DNA from: Arachidicoccus sp050436765 | GTDB taxonomy: Bacteria; Bacteroidota; Bacteroidia; Chitinophagales; Chitinophagaceae | Direction of reading: 5' to 3' | Assembly: GCF_050436765.1 (NCBI RefSeq) | Contig: NZ_JBNQGD010000300.1 | Coordinates: 1 to 14,208 of the forward strand | Length of the DNA stretch: 14,208 nt | Shown: in pieces, positions 1-7,512 of the stretch | How positions within the stretch are numbered: the first letter of the stretch is position 1 | Layout of the letters: each line of letters begins with the position of its first letter | Translations under genes and position numbers: made by a program | The notes under the pieces: model-generated | Told to the model about the DNA's origin: nothing | Database searches by the model: none | The model's input: the letters and a program-made list of their open reading frames with translations, nothing else

Positions 1-1
1 T

Positions 2-931
2 ATACCCTCATCACCCTGCTCAACTCCGGCAGCAGAAAAGCCGCGCACTAAAAAGCCCGACTGGCTGCGGGTGAAATTACCTATTGGAGAAGAATACAAG
101 CATGTGCGTGGGTTGGTAGATCAGCATAAATTGCATACCATTTGTGAAAGTGGCAATTGCCCCAACATGGGTGAATGTTGGGGGGCAGGTACGGCGACTT
201 TTATGATTTTAGGGAATATTTGTACGCGCAGTTGTGGATTTTGTGCTGTCGCTACCGGGAAACCGTTAGCGGTAGATTGGGACGAGCCCCAACGTGTCGC
301 CGAAGCGATTCATTTAATGAAAGTAAAGCATGCAGTGATTACGAGCGTTGATAGAGATGAGTTGAAGGATATGGGTTCTATCATTTGGCACAATACAATC
401 AAAGCCGTTAAAGGGTTGAATCCAAATACTACATTAGAAACGCTCATACCGGATTTTAAGGCTAACGCAGAAAATATACAACGTGTGATTGATGCTGCTC
501 CGGATATTATTTCACATAACATTGAGACGGTGGAAAGATTGACCAGACAAGTGCGTATACAAGCTAAATATCGTCGAAGTATGGATACTTTGCGTATCTT
601 GAAGGAAGGTGGGGTGCGCACCAAATCAGGTATTATGTTAGGTCTGGGTGAGACTAAGGAGGAAGTAATTGAAACGCTGAAAGACCTGGCCGGTGTAAAA
701 GTAGACGTAGTAACGATTGGTCAATATTTGCAACCTACGCAAAAACATTTGTCTGTCGCTCGTTTTGTTCATCCGGACGAGTTTGCTGAGTTGCGTGAGA
801 TTGGCTATCAGCTTGGTTTTGATTATGTCGAAAGCGGCCCACTGGTACGTTCTTCTTATCATAGTGAACGCCACGTTTTGCCGGGCTATGGCCGTAATAA
901 ATGGTTGGATGAAAAAGTGGCTTCTGCTTAA
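2..931 (+). CDS. lipA: Lipoyl synthase LipA, 5'-truncated
   Basis: Radical SAM enzyme that inserts two sulfurs into protein-bound octanoyl groups to make the lipoyl cofactor of 2-oxoacid dehydrogenases and the glycine cleavage system. The auxiliary-cluster cysteines CX4CX5C are encoded at 143-178 (CESGNC, then GEC). The radical SAM cluster CX3CX2C (CTRSCGFC) is at 221-244. The C-terminal RSSY motif, which ligates the auxiliary cluster in this family, is at 848-859. The frame stays open to the left edge, and the residues before the GTG at 71 (KKPDWLRV) are the usual conserved N-terminal LipA segment. That GTG is therefore an internal Val and the true start lies outside the window. The C-terminus is complete. 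No terminator is visible before the satD promoter. Confidence 0.95.
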   Translation: MPSSPCSTPAAEKPRTKKPDWLRVKLPIGEEYKHVRGLVDQHKLHTICESGNCPNMGECWGAGTATFMILGNICTRSCGFCAVATGKPLAVDWDEPQRVAEAIHLMKVKHAVITSVDRDELKDMGSIIWHNTIKAVKGLNPNTTLETLIPDFKANAENIQRVIDAAPDIISHNIETVERLTRQVRIQAKYRRSMDTLRILKEGGVRTKSGIMLGLGETKEEVIETLKDLAGVKVDVVTIGQYLQPTQKHLSVARFVHPDEFAELREIGYQLGFDYVESGPLVRSSYHSERHVLPGYGRNKWLDEKVASA

Positions 932-942
932 ATATCTATTTT

Positions 943-993
943 ATAAGCTAATTGGCTTATATTTTAAATTATTAGCTTAATAGCTTATATTTG
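943..993 (+). promoter_or_regulatory. satD promoter with repeated TAAGCT/AGCTTA operator-like elements
   Basis: The -7 element TATATTTG (986-993) matches the Bacteroidota consensus TAnnTTTG and ends only 4 nt before the ATG at 998. Upstream is an inverted repeat, ATAAGC (943-948) and GCTTAT (955-960), around a 6-nt centre. The direct repeat GCTTATATTT occurs at 955-964 and 983-992, and TAGCTTA at 973-979 and 981-987, so one copy overlaps the -7 box. Seen: the repeats and the box. Inferred: a regulator, possibly SatD itself through its helix-turn-helix, binds here, and the mRNA starts at or very near the ATG. Confidence 0.6.
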
Positions 994-997
994 TAAA

Positions 998-1606
998 ATG
1001 ATAGCCGTTTTAACTGGGGATATTATCAATTCAAGAGGACAAGAAAAGACTATTTGGCTCAATTCGCTGAAATCTGTTTTGGCGACCAAAGGTAACACCC
1101 CAAAGGATTGGGAGATATATCGGGGAGATGAGTTTCAATTGCAGCTCTCTAATGCCGAAGATGCTTTACTTACGGCATTTCAAATAAAATCACGAATAAA
1201 ATCATACGAAAACATAGATGTACGTATCGCCATTGGTTTGGGTGATAAAACATTGAATGCACGCAAAATTACGGAATCCAACGGATCCGCTTTTGTCAAT
1301 TCAGGAAGAAAGTTTGACGAATTAAAAAAGGAAAAATTAAGCTTGTCCATTGTTTCGGGGAACGAATTTTTTGATAAGGAAATGGACTTACTATTAAGAT
1401 GGGCATTGGTAAATATTGATGGATGGACAGCTGTTTCAGCGGAAATCGTTTATCTGTTTTTAAACAACCCAGCACTTTCTCAAACCGATGTGGCGCAACG
1501 ACTCAATATTCAGCAGTCGGCGGTTAGCCAGCGATTAAAGCGAGCTAATTTTGATTTGCTTATTCAATTAATTGATTTTTATAAAGAAAAAATTCGTTCC
1601 TTATGA
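998..1606 (+). CDS. SatD family protein with C-terminal helix-turn-helix
   Basis: A 202-residue soluble protein of the SatD family, whose molecular function is not established. The N-terminal part shows TGDI (6-9), then RGDEF (42-46), then VRIAIGLGD (75-83). This order resembles the metal-binding strands of class III nucleotide cyclases and GGDEF palm domains. A conserved-looking segment with SGR and D follows at about residues 94-109. The C-terminus is a probable helix-turn-helix at about 161-181 (DVAQRLNI, then AVSQRLK), suggesting DNA binding. The start at 998 lies directly behind a TAnnTTTG promoter. Its stop overlaps the start of the DUF3307 gene by ATGA, implying translational coupling. 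The family call is fairly secure; cyclase-like fold and autoregulation are inference. Confidence 0.85.
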   Translation: MIAVLTGDIINSRGQEKTIWLNSLKSVLATKGNTPKDWEIYRGDEFQLQLSNAEDALLTAFQIKSRIKSYENIDVRIAIGLGDKTLNARKITESNGSAFVNSGRKFDELKKEKLSLSIVSGNEFFDKEMDLLLRWALVNIDGWTAVSAEIVYLFLNNPALSQTDVAQRLNIQQSAVSQRLKRANFDLLIQLIDFYKEKIRSL

Positions 1607-2310
1607 TGATCTTTGTAAAGCTTTTATTGGCACATCTTTTAGGCGATTTTGTATTGCAGCCCAACGCCTGGGTACACGAGAAGGAACGGTTAAAAGTTGG
1701 CAGTCCAAAGTTATATTTTCATGTATTGCTACATGGATTGTTGTCTTTACTTTTTATTGCCGATATGCAGTTTTACAAATGGGCGATTGTAATTGTGCTT
1801 TCGCATTTAATTATTGATTTGTCTAAGCTATATTTTCAGAAGCAAAAGAACAAAAGACAATGGTTTTGGATAGATCAACTCGCACATATTTTAATACTTA
1901 TTTTTATTAGTTTGATTTGGCAAAATCAGGCTATAGATTTGACGACTTTGTGGAATAATCAAAATATTACCTTGATTACCTGCATTGTTTTATTGACCGC
2001 ACCTACCGGGGTATTTATCAAAACCATTATTTCGTTTTGGACCCCTGCTTATAACAATTCTTTGGAGACTTCTTCCTTGCAAAACGCGGGGAAATATATT
2101 GGTATTTTAGAAAGGCTTTTTGTCTTTTTCTTCATCATTACGCATCATTGGGAAGGCATTGGTTTTCTGCTAGCCACCAAATCGATTTTTCGATTTGGTG
2201 ATTTAAAGGAAGCACGTGATCGTAAGTTAACAGAATATGTGATGATTGGCACATTGCTGAGTTTTGGAATAGCGATGCTTACTGGTACAGCCTATTTTTT
2301 GATTGGTTAA
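1603..2310 (+). CDS. DUF3307 family integral membrane protein
   Basis: A 235-residue membrane protein of unknown function. Its start overlaps the satD stop (ATGA at 1603-1606). The N-terminal region carries the family's His/Asp pattern: AHLLGD near residues 10-15, a later HVLLHG, SHLIID, then WIDQLAH, each on or beside a hydrophobic segment. Paired His and Asp within membrane segments suggest a metal site or ion handling, but that is inference. About six hydrophobic stretches are visible, including a long one before the C-terminus. DUF3307 genes commonly sit next to satD in Bacteroidota, as here, suggesting one function with SatD sensing or regulating. No terminator is seen in the 75 bp before the E1 gene. 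Confidence 0.85.
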   Translation: MMIFVKLLLAHLLGDFVLQPNAWVHEKERLKVGSPKLYFHVLLHGLLSLLFIADMQFYKWAIVIVLSHLIIDLSKLYFQKQKNKRQWFWIDQLAHILILIFISLIWQNQAIDLTTLWNNQNITLITCIVLLTAPTGVFIKTIISFWTPAYNNSLETSSLQNAGKYIGILERLFVFFFIITHHWEGIGFLLATKSIFRFGDLKEARDRKLTEYVMIGTLLSFGIAMLTGTAYFLIG

Positions 2311-2373
2311 AAGACATCTTTACCTGAATTCCTTATTTGATTATCTCAAATTTATTCTTACCTAAAAAATTAC

Positions 2374-2381
2374 TATTTTTA
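2374..2381 (+). promoter_or_regulatory. Possible -7 element of the E1 gene
   Basis: TATTTTTA matches TAnnTTTG at all but the last base and stands 4 nt before the ATG at 2386, the same geometry as at satD. The 75-bp spacer has room for a promoter. With only one imperfect box and no clear -33 element the call is tentative. Confidence 0.3.
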
Positions 2382-2385
2382 TAAA

Positions 2386-4785
2386 ATGGAAAAGCAAGAA
2401 ATGAATGTGGAAAATAACGATATGCTCTCTTTCGAGGACTTTAAAACTTCTGTTTTAGATGATTATAAAATAGCTGTAGAAAGTCGTGAAACAGGGTTGT
2501 TAGGAAGGAGAGAAGTATTAACCGGCAAAGCTAAATTCGGTGTTTTTGGCGACGGGAAAGAAATCGCCCAAGTAGTGGTAGCACGTTTTTTTAAGCCAGG
2601 TGATTTTCGTTCAGGGTATTATAGAGATCAGACTTTTGCTTTTGCCACAGGTATGGCGGATATTGAACAGTTTTTTGCACAAATGTATGCCGATGCAGAT
2701 ACCGTAAACGAACCACATAGTGGTGGGCGCAATATGGTAAGTCATTTTACTACCCCAAATGTGGACGAGAATGGAAACTGGCTTTCGCTTGTGGAAATGA
2801 AAAATACAGCATCGGATATGGCGCCAACCGCCGGGCAGATGCCACGCGCTTTGGGACTAGCTTTTGCTTCTAAGCAATTTCGCAACAATCCCGCTTTGCA
2901 GCAAGAAAAATATCGGCATCTTTCTGCGAATGGAAATGAAGTTTGTTTCGCGACAATTGGCGACGCCGCGACTTCAGAAGGACATTTTTGGGAAATTATT
3001 AATGCTGCCGGTGTATTGCAAGTTCCATTAGCTGTTTTTGTATGGGACGATGGCTATGGTATTTCTGTGCCGACTGTGAAACAAACAACCAAGGGCTCTA
3101 TTTCAGAGGCTTTACGCGGTTTTCAAAAAGACGAAAATACAAATGGTATAGATATTTATGCTTTGAAAGGTTGGGATTATGCGAGTATGTGTGAAACATT
3201 GGAGACTGCTATTGATAAAATACGGACAACCCATGTACCTGCCGTTTTTCATATTCAGGAAATTACGCAGCCACAAGGGCATTCCACTTCTGGAAGTCAG
3301 GAACGTTACAAATCGCAAGCACGCCTGCAATGGGAGCGCAATTGGGATTGTATTAAGAAAATGAAAGAATGGATGGTCCAAACGGGTATTGCAAATGAAG
3401 AAGAATTGGCAAAAATACAACTCGATGCAAAACAAAAAGTAAAAGAATGTCGCAATAGAGCTTGGGCAAATTATATTAATCCTATTAAGGAGGAACGCCA
3501 AAAAGCAGTTGCTCTTGTCAATAGTATCGAGGTAAACAATAGTACGACTAAGGAAAAAATAGCCTCAGTTGTCAATGAACTTTTAGCGAATAAAGAGCCT
3601 TTGCGCAAAGATATTTTGAGCACAGTTGCGCAAGTTTTGGAGTGGGTAAATTATGATAAGACTATTGCTGCGGATTTGATGACCTACTATCAAACGAAGA
3701 AAAAAGAATGGAATGAATTATATGATAAATACCAATACGATGAGGGTGCTAAATCAGGATTAAAGGTAAAAGCAGTTGCCGCCGATATTTTGCCCAATGC
3801 AGGGCTTATAAATGGGTTTGAGATTCTAAATAAATATTTCGATCAACTGTTTGAAAATAATAGCTCAGTAATTGCCTTTGGAGAAGATTTAGGAAAAATA
3901 GGTGATGTAAATCAGGGATTTGCAGGCCTACAGGAAAAGCACGGAAGTGAGCGAATTTTCGATACCGGTATTCGTGAGTTATCTATAATGGGTAAGGGTA
4001 TCGGTCTTGCTTTGCGTGGATTAAGACCAATTGCAGAAGTGCAATACCTTGATTATTTATTGTATGCATTGGAGCCTATGAGTGATGATGTGGCTTCACT
4101 TCACTATCGGACGGCTGGCAAACAAAGTTGCCCTATAATTGTACGGACACGCGGACATCGTTTGGAGGGCATGTTCCACAGTGGCTCTCCAATGGGAATG
4201 ATTGTAAATGCACTTCGTGGGTTTTATGTATGTGTGCCCAGGAATATGACACAGGCGGTAGGCCTTTACAATGCGCTATTGAAATGCAATACTCCCGGTT
4301 TGATGATAGAGTGCTTAAATGGTTATCGGTTGAAAGAGAAATTACCCAGTAATCTTTTGGAGTATACTGTTGCTTTAGGAATCCCGGAAATTATTAGAGA
4401 AGGGAGTGACGTGACTATTGTTTCTTATGGTTCTGTTTTAAGAATTATACAAGAGGCAGCACAAAGACTTGCCGCAATGAATATTCACTGCGAAATTATG
4501 GATGTGCAAACTTTATTGCCTTTTGATGTGGATCATGCGATTAAAAAATCTTTGGAAAAAACCAATAGGATTGTTTTTGTAGATGAAGATGTGCCTGGTG
4601 GTGCAGCTGCTTATATGGTAAATAAAGTGATGGAAGAGCAAGGCGGGTACCGCTTTTTGGATGTCGCCCCGAGAACCATTACCGGCAAAAATCATAAGCC
4701 CGCGTATGGTAGTGATGGAGATTATTTTAGCAAACCCAATGTAGAAGAAATTATTGATGTGATAAGAGAAATGATGGCAGAATAA
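2386..4785 (+). CDS. Fused 2-oxoacid dehydrogenase E1 (alpha-beta in one chain)
   Basis: Thiamine diphosphate-dependent E1 of a 2-oxoacid dehydrogenase complex, 799 residues, with alpha and beta domains in one polypeptide. The alpha part (about 30-380) has the ThDP/Mg2+ motif starting GDAATSEGHF (192-201) and ending DDGYGIS (221-227), where DD stands in place of the usual NN. It also has the HSTSGSQERY loop (299-308), equivalent to the phosphorylation loop of branched-chain and pyruvate E1 alpha. A linker joins it to the beta part (about 466-799), with FGED (498-501; Glu500 is the expected ThDP N1' contact) and the GHRLEGMFHSGS stretch. Branched-chain 2-oxoacids are the likeliest substrates by family, but sequence alone does not decide between these and pyruvate. 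No E2 or E3 gene is adjacent. It converges with the CNNM gene and I see no strong terminator in between. Confidence 0.92.
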   Translation: MEKQEMNVENNDMLSFEDFKTSVLDDYKIAVESRETGLLGRREVLTGKAKFGVFGDGKEIAQVVVARFFKPGDFRSGYYRDQTFAFATGMADIEQFFAQMYADADTVNEPHSGGRNMVSHFTTPNVDENGNWLSLVEMKNTASDMAPTAGQMPRALGLAFASKQFRNNPALQQEKYRHLSANGNEVCFATIGDAATSEGHFWEIINAAGVLQVPLAVFVWDDGYGISVPTVKQTTKGSISEALRGFQKDENTNGIDIYALKGWDYASMCETLETAIDKIRTTHVPAVFHIQEITQPQGHSTSGSQERYKSQARLQWERNWDCIKKMKEWMVQTGIANEEELAKIQLDAKQKVKECRNRAWANYINPIKEERQKAVALVNSIEVNNSTTKEKIASVVNELLANKEPLRKDILSTVAQVLEWVNYDKTIAADLMTYYQTKKKEWNELYDKYQYDEGAKSGLKVKAVAADILPNAGLINGFEILNKYFDQLFENNSSVIAFGEDLGKIGDVNQGFAGLQEKHGSERIFDTGIRELSIMGKGIGLALRGLRPIAEVQYLDYLLYALEPMSDDVASLHYRTAGKQSCPIIVRTRGHRLEGMFHSGSPMGMIVNALRGFYVCVPRNMTQAVGLYNALLKCNTPGLMIECLNGYRLKEKLPSNLLEYTVALGIPEIIREGSDVTIVSYGSVLRIIQEAAQRLAAMNIHCEIMDVQTLLPFDVDHAIKKSLEKTNRIVFVDEDVPGGAAAYMVNKVMEEQGGYRFLDVAPRTITGKNHKPAYGSDGDYFSKPNVEEIIDVIREMMAE

Positions 4786-4915
4786 GTTAGTGTTATGCTA
4801 TAGGGTAATAAATAATCCGCTAGCCACTTAGATTTTGAATGCAGGCAAATAGAAAACTTTCGGGGCTGTCTCACCACGGACTGTGTCCTATATTGATGTA
4901 TTTTTAAGCGAAATT

Positions 4916-6175
4916 TTAACGTAGAATCCGCATTTTGACAGTGCCAATACGTGTATCTGTAACACTGATAATATCAAATTCATAATCTCCGATAAAAATA
5001 CGTTCTTTCTGTTTAGGAATACCTTTATGCTCTTTAATAATATAACCAGAGAGTGTTTCGGATTTATTTTCTGGGAATTGAAAATTGTATTTTTCGTTCA
5101 AATATGCCAACTCTAACCTACAAGAGAATACAAATTCATTTTCGGCTACTCTTTGTTCCACCAATAAATCCTTATTCAAATCTGTCTGCGTTGTGCCAAA
5201 CAATTCTGCTAAAATGTCTTCAACTGTAATTATACCTGCAGTACCTCCAAATTCATCTACAACCCACGCAATACTCTTGCGTTCCTTAGAGAAACGCGTG
5301 AGTAAATCTATTATACTCATGCTTTCCGGAACGGTAAAGATCGTTTTCAGTATTTCGCGAATAGAAAGAGGATTGGCAAAAAGGCTTTGCTGCGTTACAT
5401 AGCCCAAAATATTGTCTATCGATTTTTCGTAAACAATCAATTTGCTTTGGGTATTTTTTATAAACTCTTTTTGCAAGTTATCAATAGTCGTATCGATGGG
5501 AACGCCCATAATCTCAGTGCGTGGAACCAAACACTGCCTTATCTTGATATTGGGTAAGGTGAGCGCGTTTTCAAATAAATAGGTATTCAAATCTTGGTTG
5601 CTAATACCTTCTGCATCTTTAGCTTGTTGAAACAAGTGCTCGACCTGCATACGACCAAATGGTTGTTTGTCTGGTTTTAAACGAATGTTGAATAAGTATT
5701 TAAGTATTCCGTTAGAAAAACTCAGGAACAGCTTTATAAGCTTGTTGAATAGGTTGAAAAATATACTGAAGAAAGAGAGCAAGCTATGAAATAATTTATC
5801 ATTTCGGTTGAAGAAAAGCCTTGCTAAAAATCTTCCAAAGAAAACAACAAAAACGGTTGAGATAACTGTGTTGAACAAAAGCTGCAAATTTTCATTGTGA
5901 AAACTTGTCTTCTGCCAAAATACATTATTGAAGAAATCGTTGAAAAACAGACCATAAAAAACCAATGATAAGAGCGTGCCAAAAACACTGGTACCAATAA
6001 AAGAAGTAGGATTATCAGCGAAGCGTGATGACAAAATACCTTCACTTATACCCTGTTTTTTCTTTAGTTCGATATTTAATCTGTTAGCTGTCAAAAAGGC
6101 GGCTTCCATTCCTGCAAAAAACAGGATGAGCAAAAGTGTAATAATAATGCCCACTAGTGCACTTATCTGGGTCAT
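4916..6175 (-). CDS. CNNM/CorC (hemolysin-like) membrane protein with CBS pair
   Basis: A 419-residue inner-membrane protein of the CNNM/CorC family, members of which are linked to Mg2+ or Co2+ export. The N-terminal CNNM (DUF21) domain has hydrophobic segments near residues 5-27, 57-78, 97-121 and 128-160. A CBS pair follows: the first repeat around VPRTEIMGVPID (218-229), the second ending in VVDEFGGTAG and ITVEDILAE (305-324). The last 80 or so residues form the CorC_HlyC domain. It lies 157 bp downstream of lptC on the same strand. Some Bacteroidota relatives are called GldE (gliding); I see nothing that supports gliding here, so no symbol is given. Confidence 0.9.
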   Translation of the reverse strand: MTQISALVGIIITLLLILFFAGMEAAFLTANRLNIELKKKQGISEGILSSRFADNPTSFIGTSVFGTLLSLVFYGLFFNDFFNNVFWQKTSFHNENLQLLFNTVISTVFVVFFGRFLARLFFNRNDKLFHSLLSFFSIFFNLFNKLIKLFLSFSNGILKYLFNIRLKPDKQPFGRMQVEHLFQQAKDAEGISNQDLNTYLFENALTLPNIKIRQCLVPRTEIMGVPIDTTIDNLQKEFIKNTQSKLIVYEKSIDNILGYVTQQSLFANPLSIREILKTIFTVPESMSIIDLLTRFSKERKSIAWVVDEFGGTAGIITVEDILAELFGTTQTDLNKDLLVEQRVAENEFVFSCRLELAYLNEKYNFQFPENKSETLSGYIIKEHKGIPKQKERIFIGDYEFDIISVTDTRIGTVKMRILR

Positions 6176-6232
6176 AGGTGATGTTTAAAAATCAAAAACA
6201 ATGAAGCTAAATTAATCTAAATCTTTAATTAA

Positions 6233-6244
6233 TTGGATATCCAA
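6233..6244. promoter_or_regulatory. Perfect 12-bp palindrome upstream of the CNNM gene
   Basis: TTGGATATCCAA reads identically on both strands. It lies about 58 bp upstream of the CNNM start in an AT-rich spacer. It could be an operator for a separate promoter, but one short palindrome is weak evidence. Confidence 0.25.
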
Positions 6245-6283
6245 CCAAAAATTTAAAAAGGGCTGGCAATGGATATAGAATCT

Positions 6284-6327
6284 GGGTAATAATGAAATAT
6301 GCAATTACCCGACATTTTTCGACATTT
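6284..6327. repeat. Inverted repeat plus 10-bp direct repeat just after lptC
   Basis: GGGTAAT (6284-6290) pairs with ATTACCC (6304-6310) across 13 nt. CGACATTT occurs at 6310-6317 and again at 6320-6327, a 10-bp period, ending 6 nt from the lptC stop. No T-tract follows the hairpin on the transcribed (minus) strand, so it is not a convincing terminator. Confidence 0.35.
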
Positions 6328-6332
6328 AGCTA

Positions 6333-6908
6333 TTAAAAACTCATGGTGCTATCCTGCTTAATAATCCCATTATTGGTATTATTAAATGTAAATTCACTAA
6401 AGTCTTGCTTGGCCCGAAAGCCTCCTTGTCCGGGAATATAGCTATGATCTGCTTGTTTGAGTAAAGAAGGTTTGTCACTATATATTTCCTGCGTATTTTG
6501 ATCCCACCATAACTCACTGGTGGTTAATGTGTCACCTTGAATGGTGGTGGCTATCACACTGTCTTTCAGTAAAACTTTACGAAGTGATTTGTAATAAACG
6601 CCATATTTAGCATATACAAAACTTGTGGGCAATCCTGTGGAATCAAAAAATGATACATGCAAAGATTTTGGGAAAGTCATACTCGTTGTATCTTTTGCTG
6701 TACTAATCATTAAAGGCGCTGTAAGTTTTCCTTTTATTTTTCCGCCGATACTCAAGTAGCTTTCGATATCAGTTGCCTCTTCTGTATTAATGCCGCGGTT
6801 GTTTAGTGCTTTTACTTCGTTGATGTCATTTTCGCAAGACATTAAAAAAAAGCAGCCAGCTAAAAAATAGCAGAATGCTCTAAAAATATTTTTTGAAGGA
6901 GGTGTCAT
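6333..6908 (-). CDS. lptC: LPS export periplasmic lipoprotein LptC
   Basis: Component of the Lpt bridge that carries lipopolysaccharide across the periplasm to the outer membrane. It has a short basic N-terminus, a hydrophobic segment and a lipobox LMSC, with the modified Cys at residue 25 counted from the chosen ATG. After that comes a beta-rich LptC domain with the typical run of short strands (SFFDSTGLPTSFVYAKYG, later DTLTTSELWWDQ). A longer reading from a GTG at 6947 is possible. I chose the ATG at 6908 because it puts the signal peptide at the N-terminus and lies 4 nt after the stop of the decayed upstream gene; the extra 13 codons overlap that gene's tail. Length about 191 residues. 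Relatives in Bacteroidota are often cytosol-anchored or lipoprotein forms; the lipobox favours the latter. Confidence 0.85.
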   Translation of the reverse strand: MTPPSKNIFRAFCYFLAGCFFLMSCENDINEVKALNNRGINTEEATDIESYLSIGGKIKGKLTAPLMISTAKDTTSMTFPKSLHVSFFDSTGLPTSFVYAKYGVYYKSLRKVLLKDSVIATTIQGDTLTTSELWWDQNTQEIYSDKPSLLKQADHSYIPGQGGFRAKQDFSEFTFNNTNNGIIKQDSTMSF

Positions 6909-6912
6909 AATT

Positions 6913-7512
6913 TTATGAATACATTCTTTTGGTAAACCAATGGTCACTTAGAGAAAAGCCTACGGAGAATTTAAAGAAATTTTTTGTATGGTTCTTTTTA
7001 CTCCCACCTCTATCACCAATTTTTGATTGATGTGTTTACAAAACTATGTTGACTTGAGGGGCGGTTGAAATTTCTTCTCATAAATCCAAGCCCTAAAGTT
7101 ATTACATTGATTTTATAATCTTTATTATTTAATGAGAAATTATCTTTACTCGTGTGAATGCCGCCAGGTCAAAGGTGACAGGTGATGGGCGAAATGTCAG
7201 GGGGCATCGAACCATCTATTGGCAACGTCTTATTCCGTTTTTGTTTAATTTCCTACTTAATCTCTCCTCCAAACGGTATTTTTAAACTTTTTTTAAAAAA
7301 TTTATGCTTGCGTTTTTATCTAAGTTGGAATCAAGATTTGCACCTATAGAAAAATTGCCTATTTTTTGCGAGCGTCCGCGAATGTTGCCTGGAGTCCGCC
7401 GTTTTTCATGATAGTATATTGTTTAATTAGACAAATTCTCTTCTTGCGTATAGTTGCCGACCGTAAATATTAAAGAAACTGATAATGAGAACTATATTTT
7501 GTTTTTACGCAT
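6913..7512 (-). pseudogene. Decayed outer-membrane beta-barrel protein gene
   Basis: Fills the roughly 600 bp between coaX and lptC. The ATG (7512-7510) overlaps the coaX stop as ATGCGTAA. The frame reads MRKNKI, an in-frame TAG (7494-7492), then a signal-peptide-like hydrophobic run (SLSVSLIF) ending in TQEEN, a TAA at 7425-7423, then about 46 open codons to a stop at 7284-7282. The C-terminal part reads about 7165-6913 and contains ITLGLGF and RRNFNRP. At an A5 run (7020-7024) a one-base shift is needed; after it follow IGDRGGSKKN and FFKFSVGFSLSDHWF, with TAA at 6915-6913. From memory, Bacteroidota OMPs next to lptC (about 430 residues) begin with a QEENSPYSRYG-like segment and end with a VGFSLSDxWF-like segment, which these match. 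About two thirds of the gene is missing. The C-terminal match is stronger than the N-terminal one. Confidence 0.62.

Noticed and set aside
71..73. GTG as lipA start
   Set aside because: Conserved LipA residues (KKPDWLRV) are encoded in frame upstream, and the frame is open to the left edge.
4878..4888. GGAC-TGT-GTCC hairpin between the convergent E1 and CNNM genes
   Set aside because: Four-bp stem and no T-run on either side; too weak for a terminator.
6909..6947. LptC extension from GTG at 6947
   Set aside because: Adds 13 residues before the signal peptide and overlaps the tail of the decayed OMP gene; the ATG at 6908 fits better.
7150..7245. Possible structured RNA or tRNA-like segment (GC-rich patch with GGTTCGA on the minus strand)
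   Set aside because: No cloverleaf, riboswitch core or SRP/tmRNA signature could be built; it lies within the decayed OMP gene.
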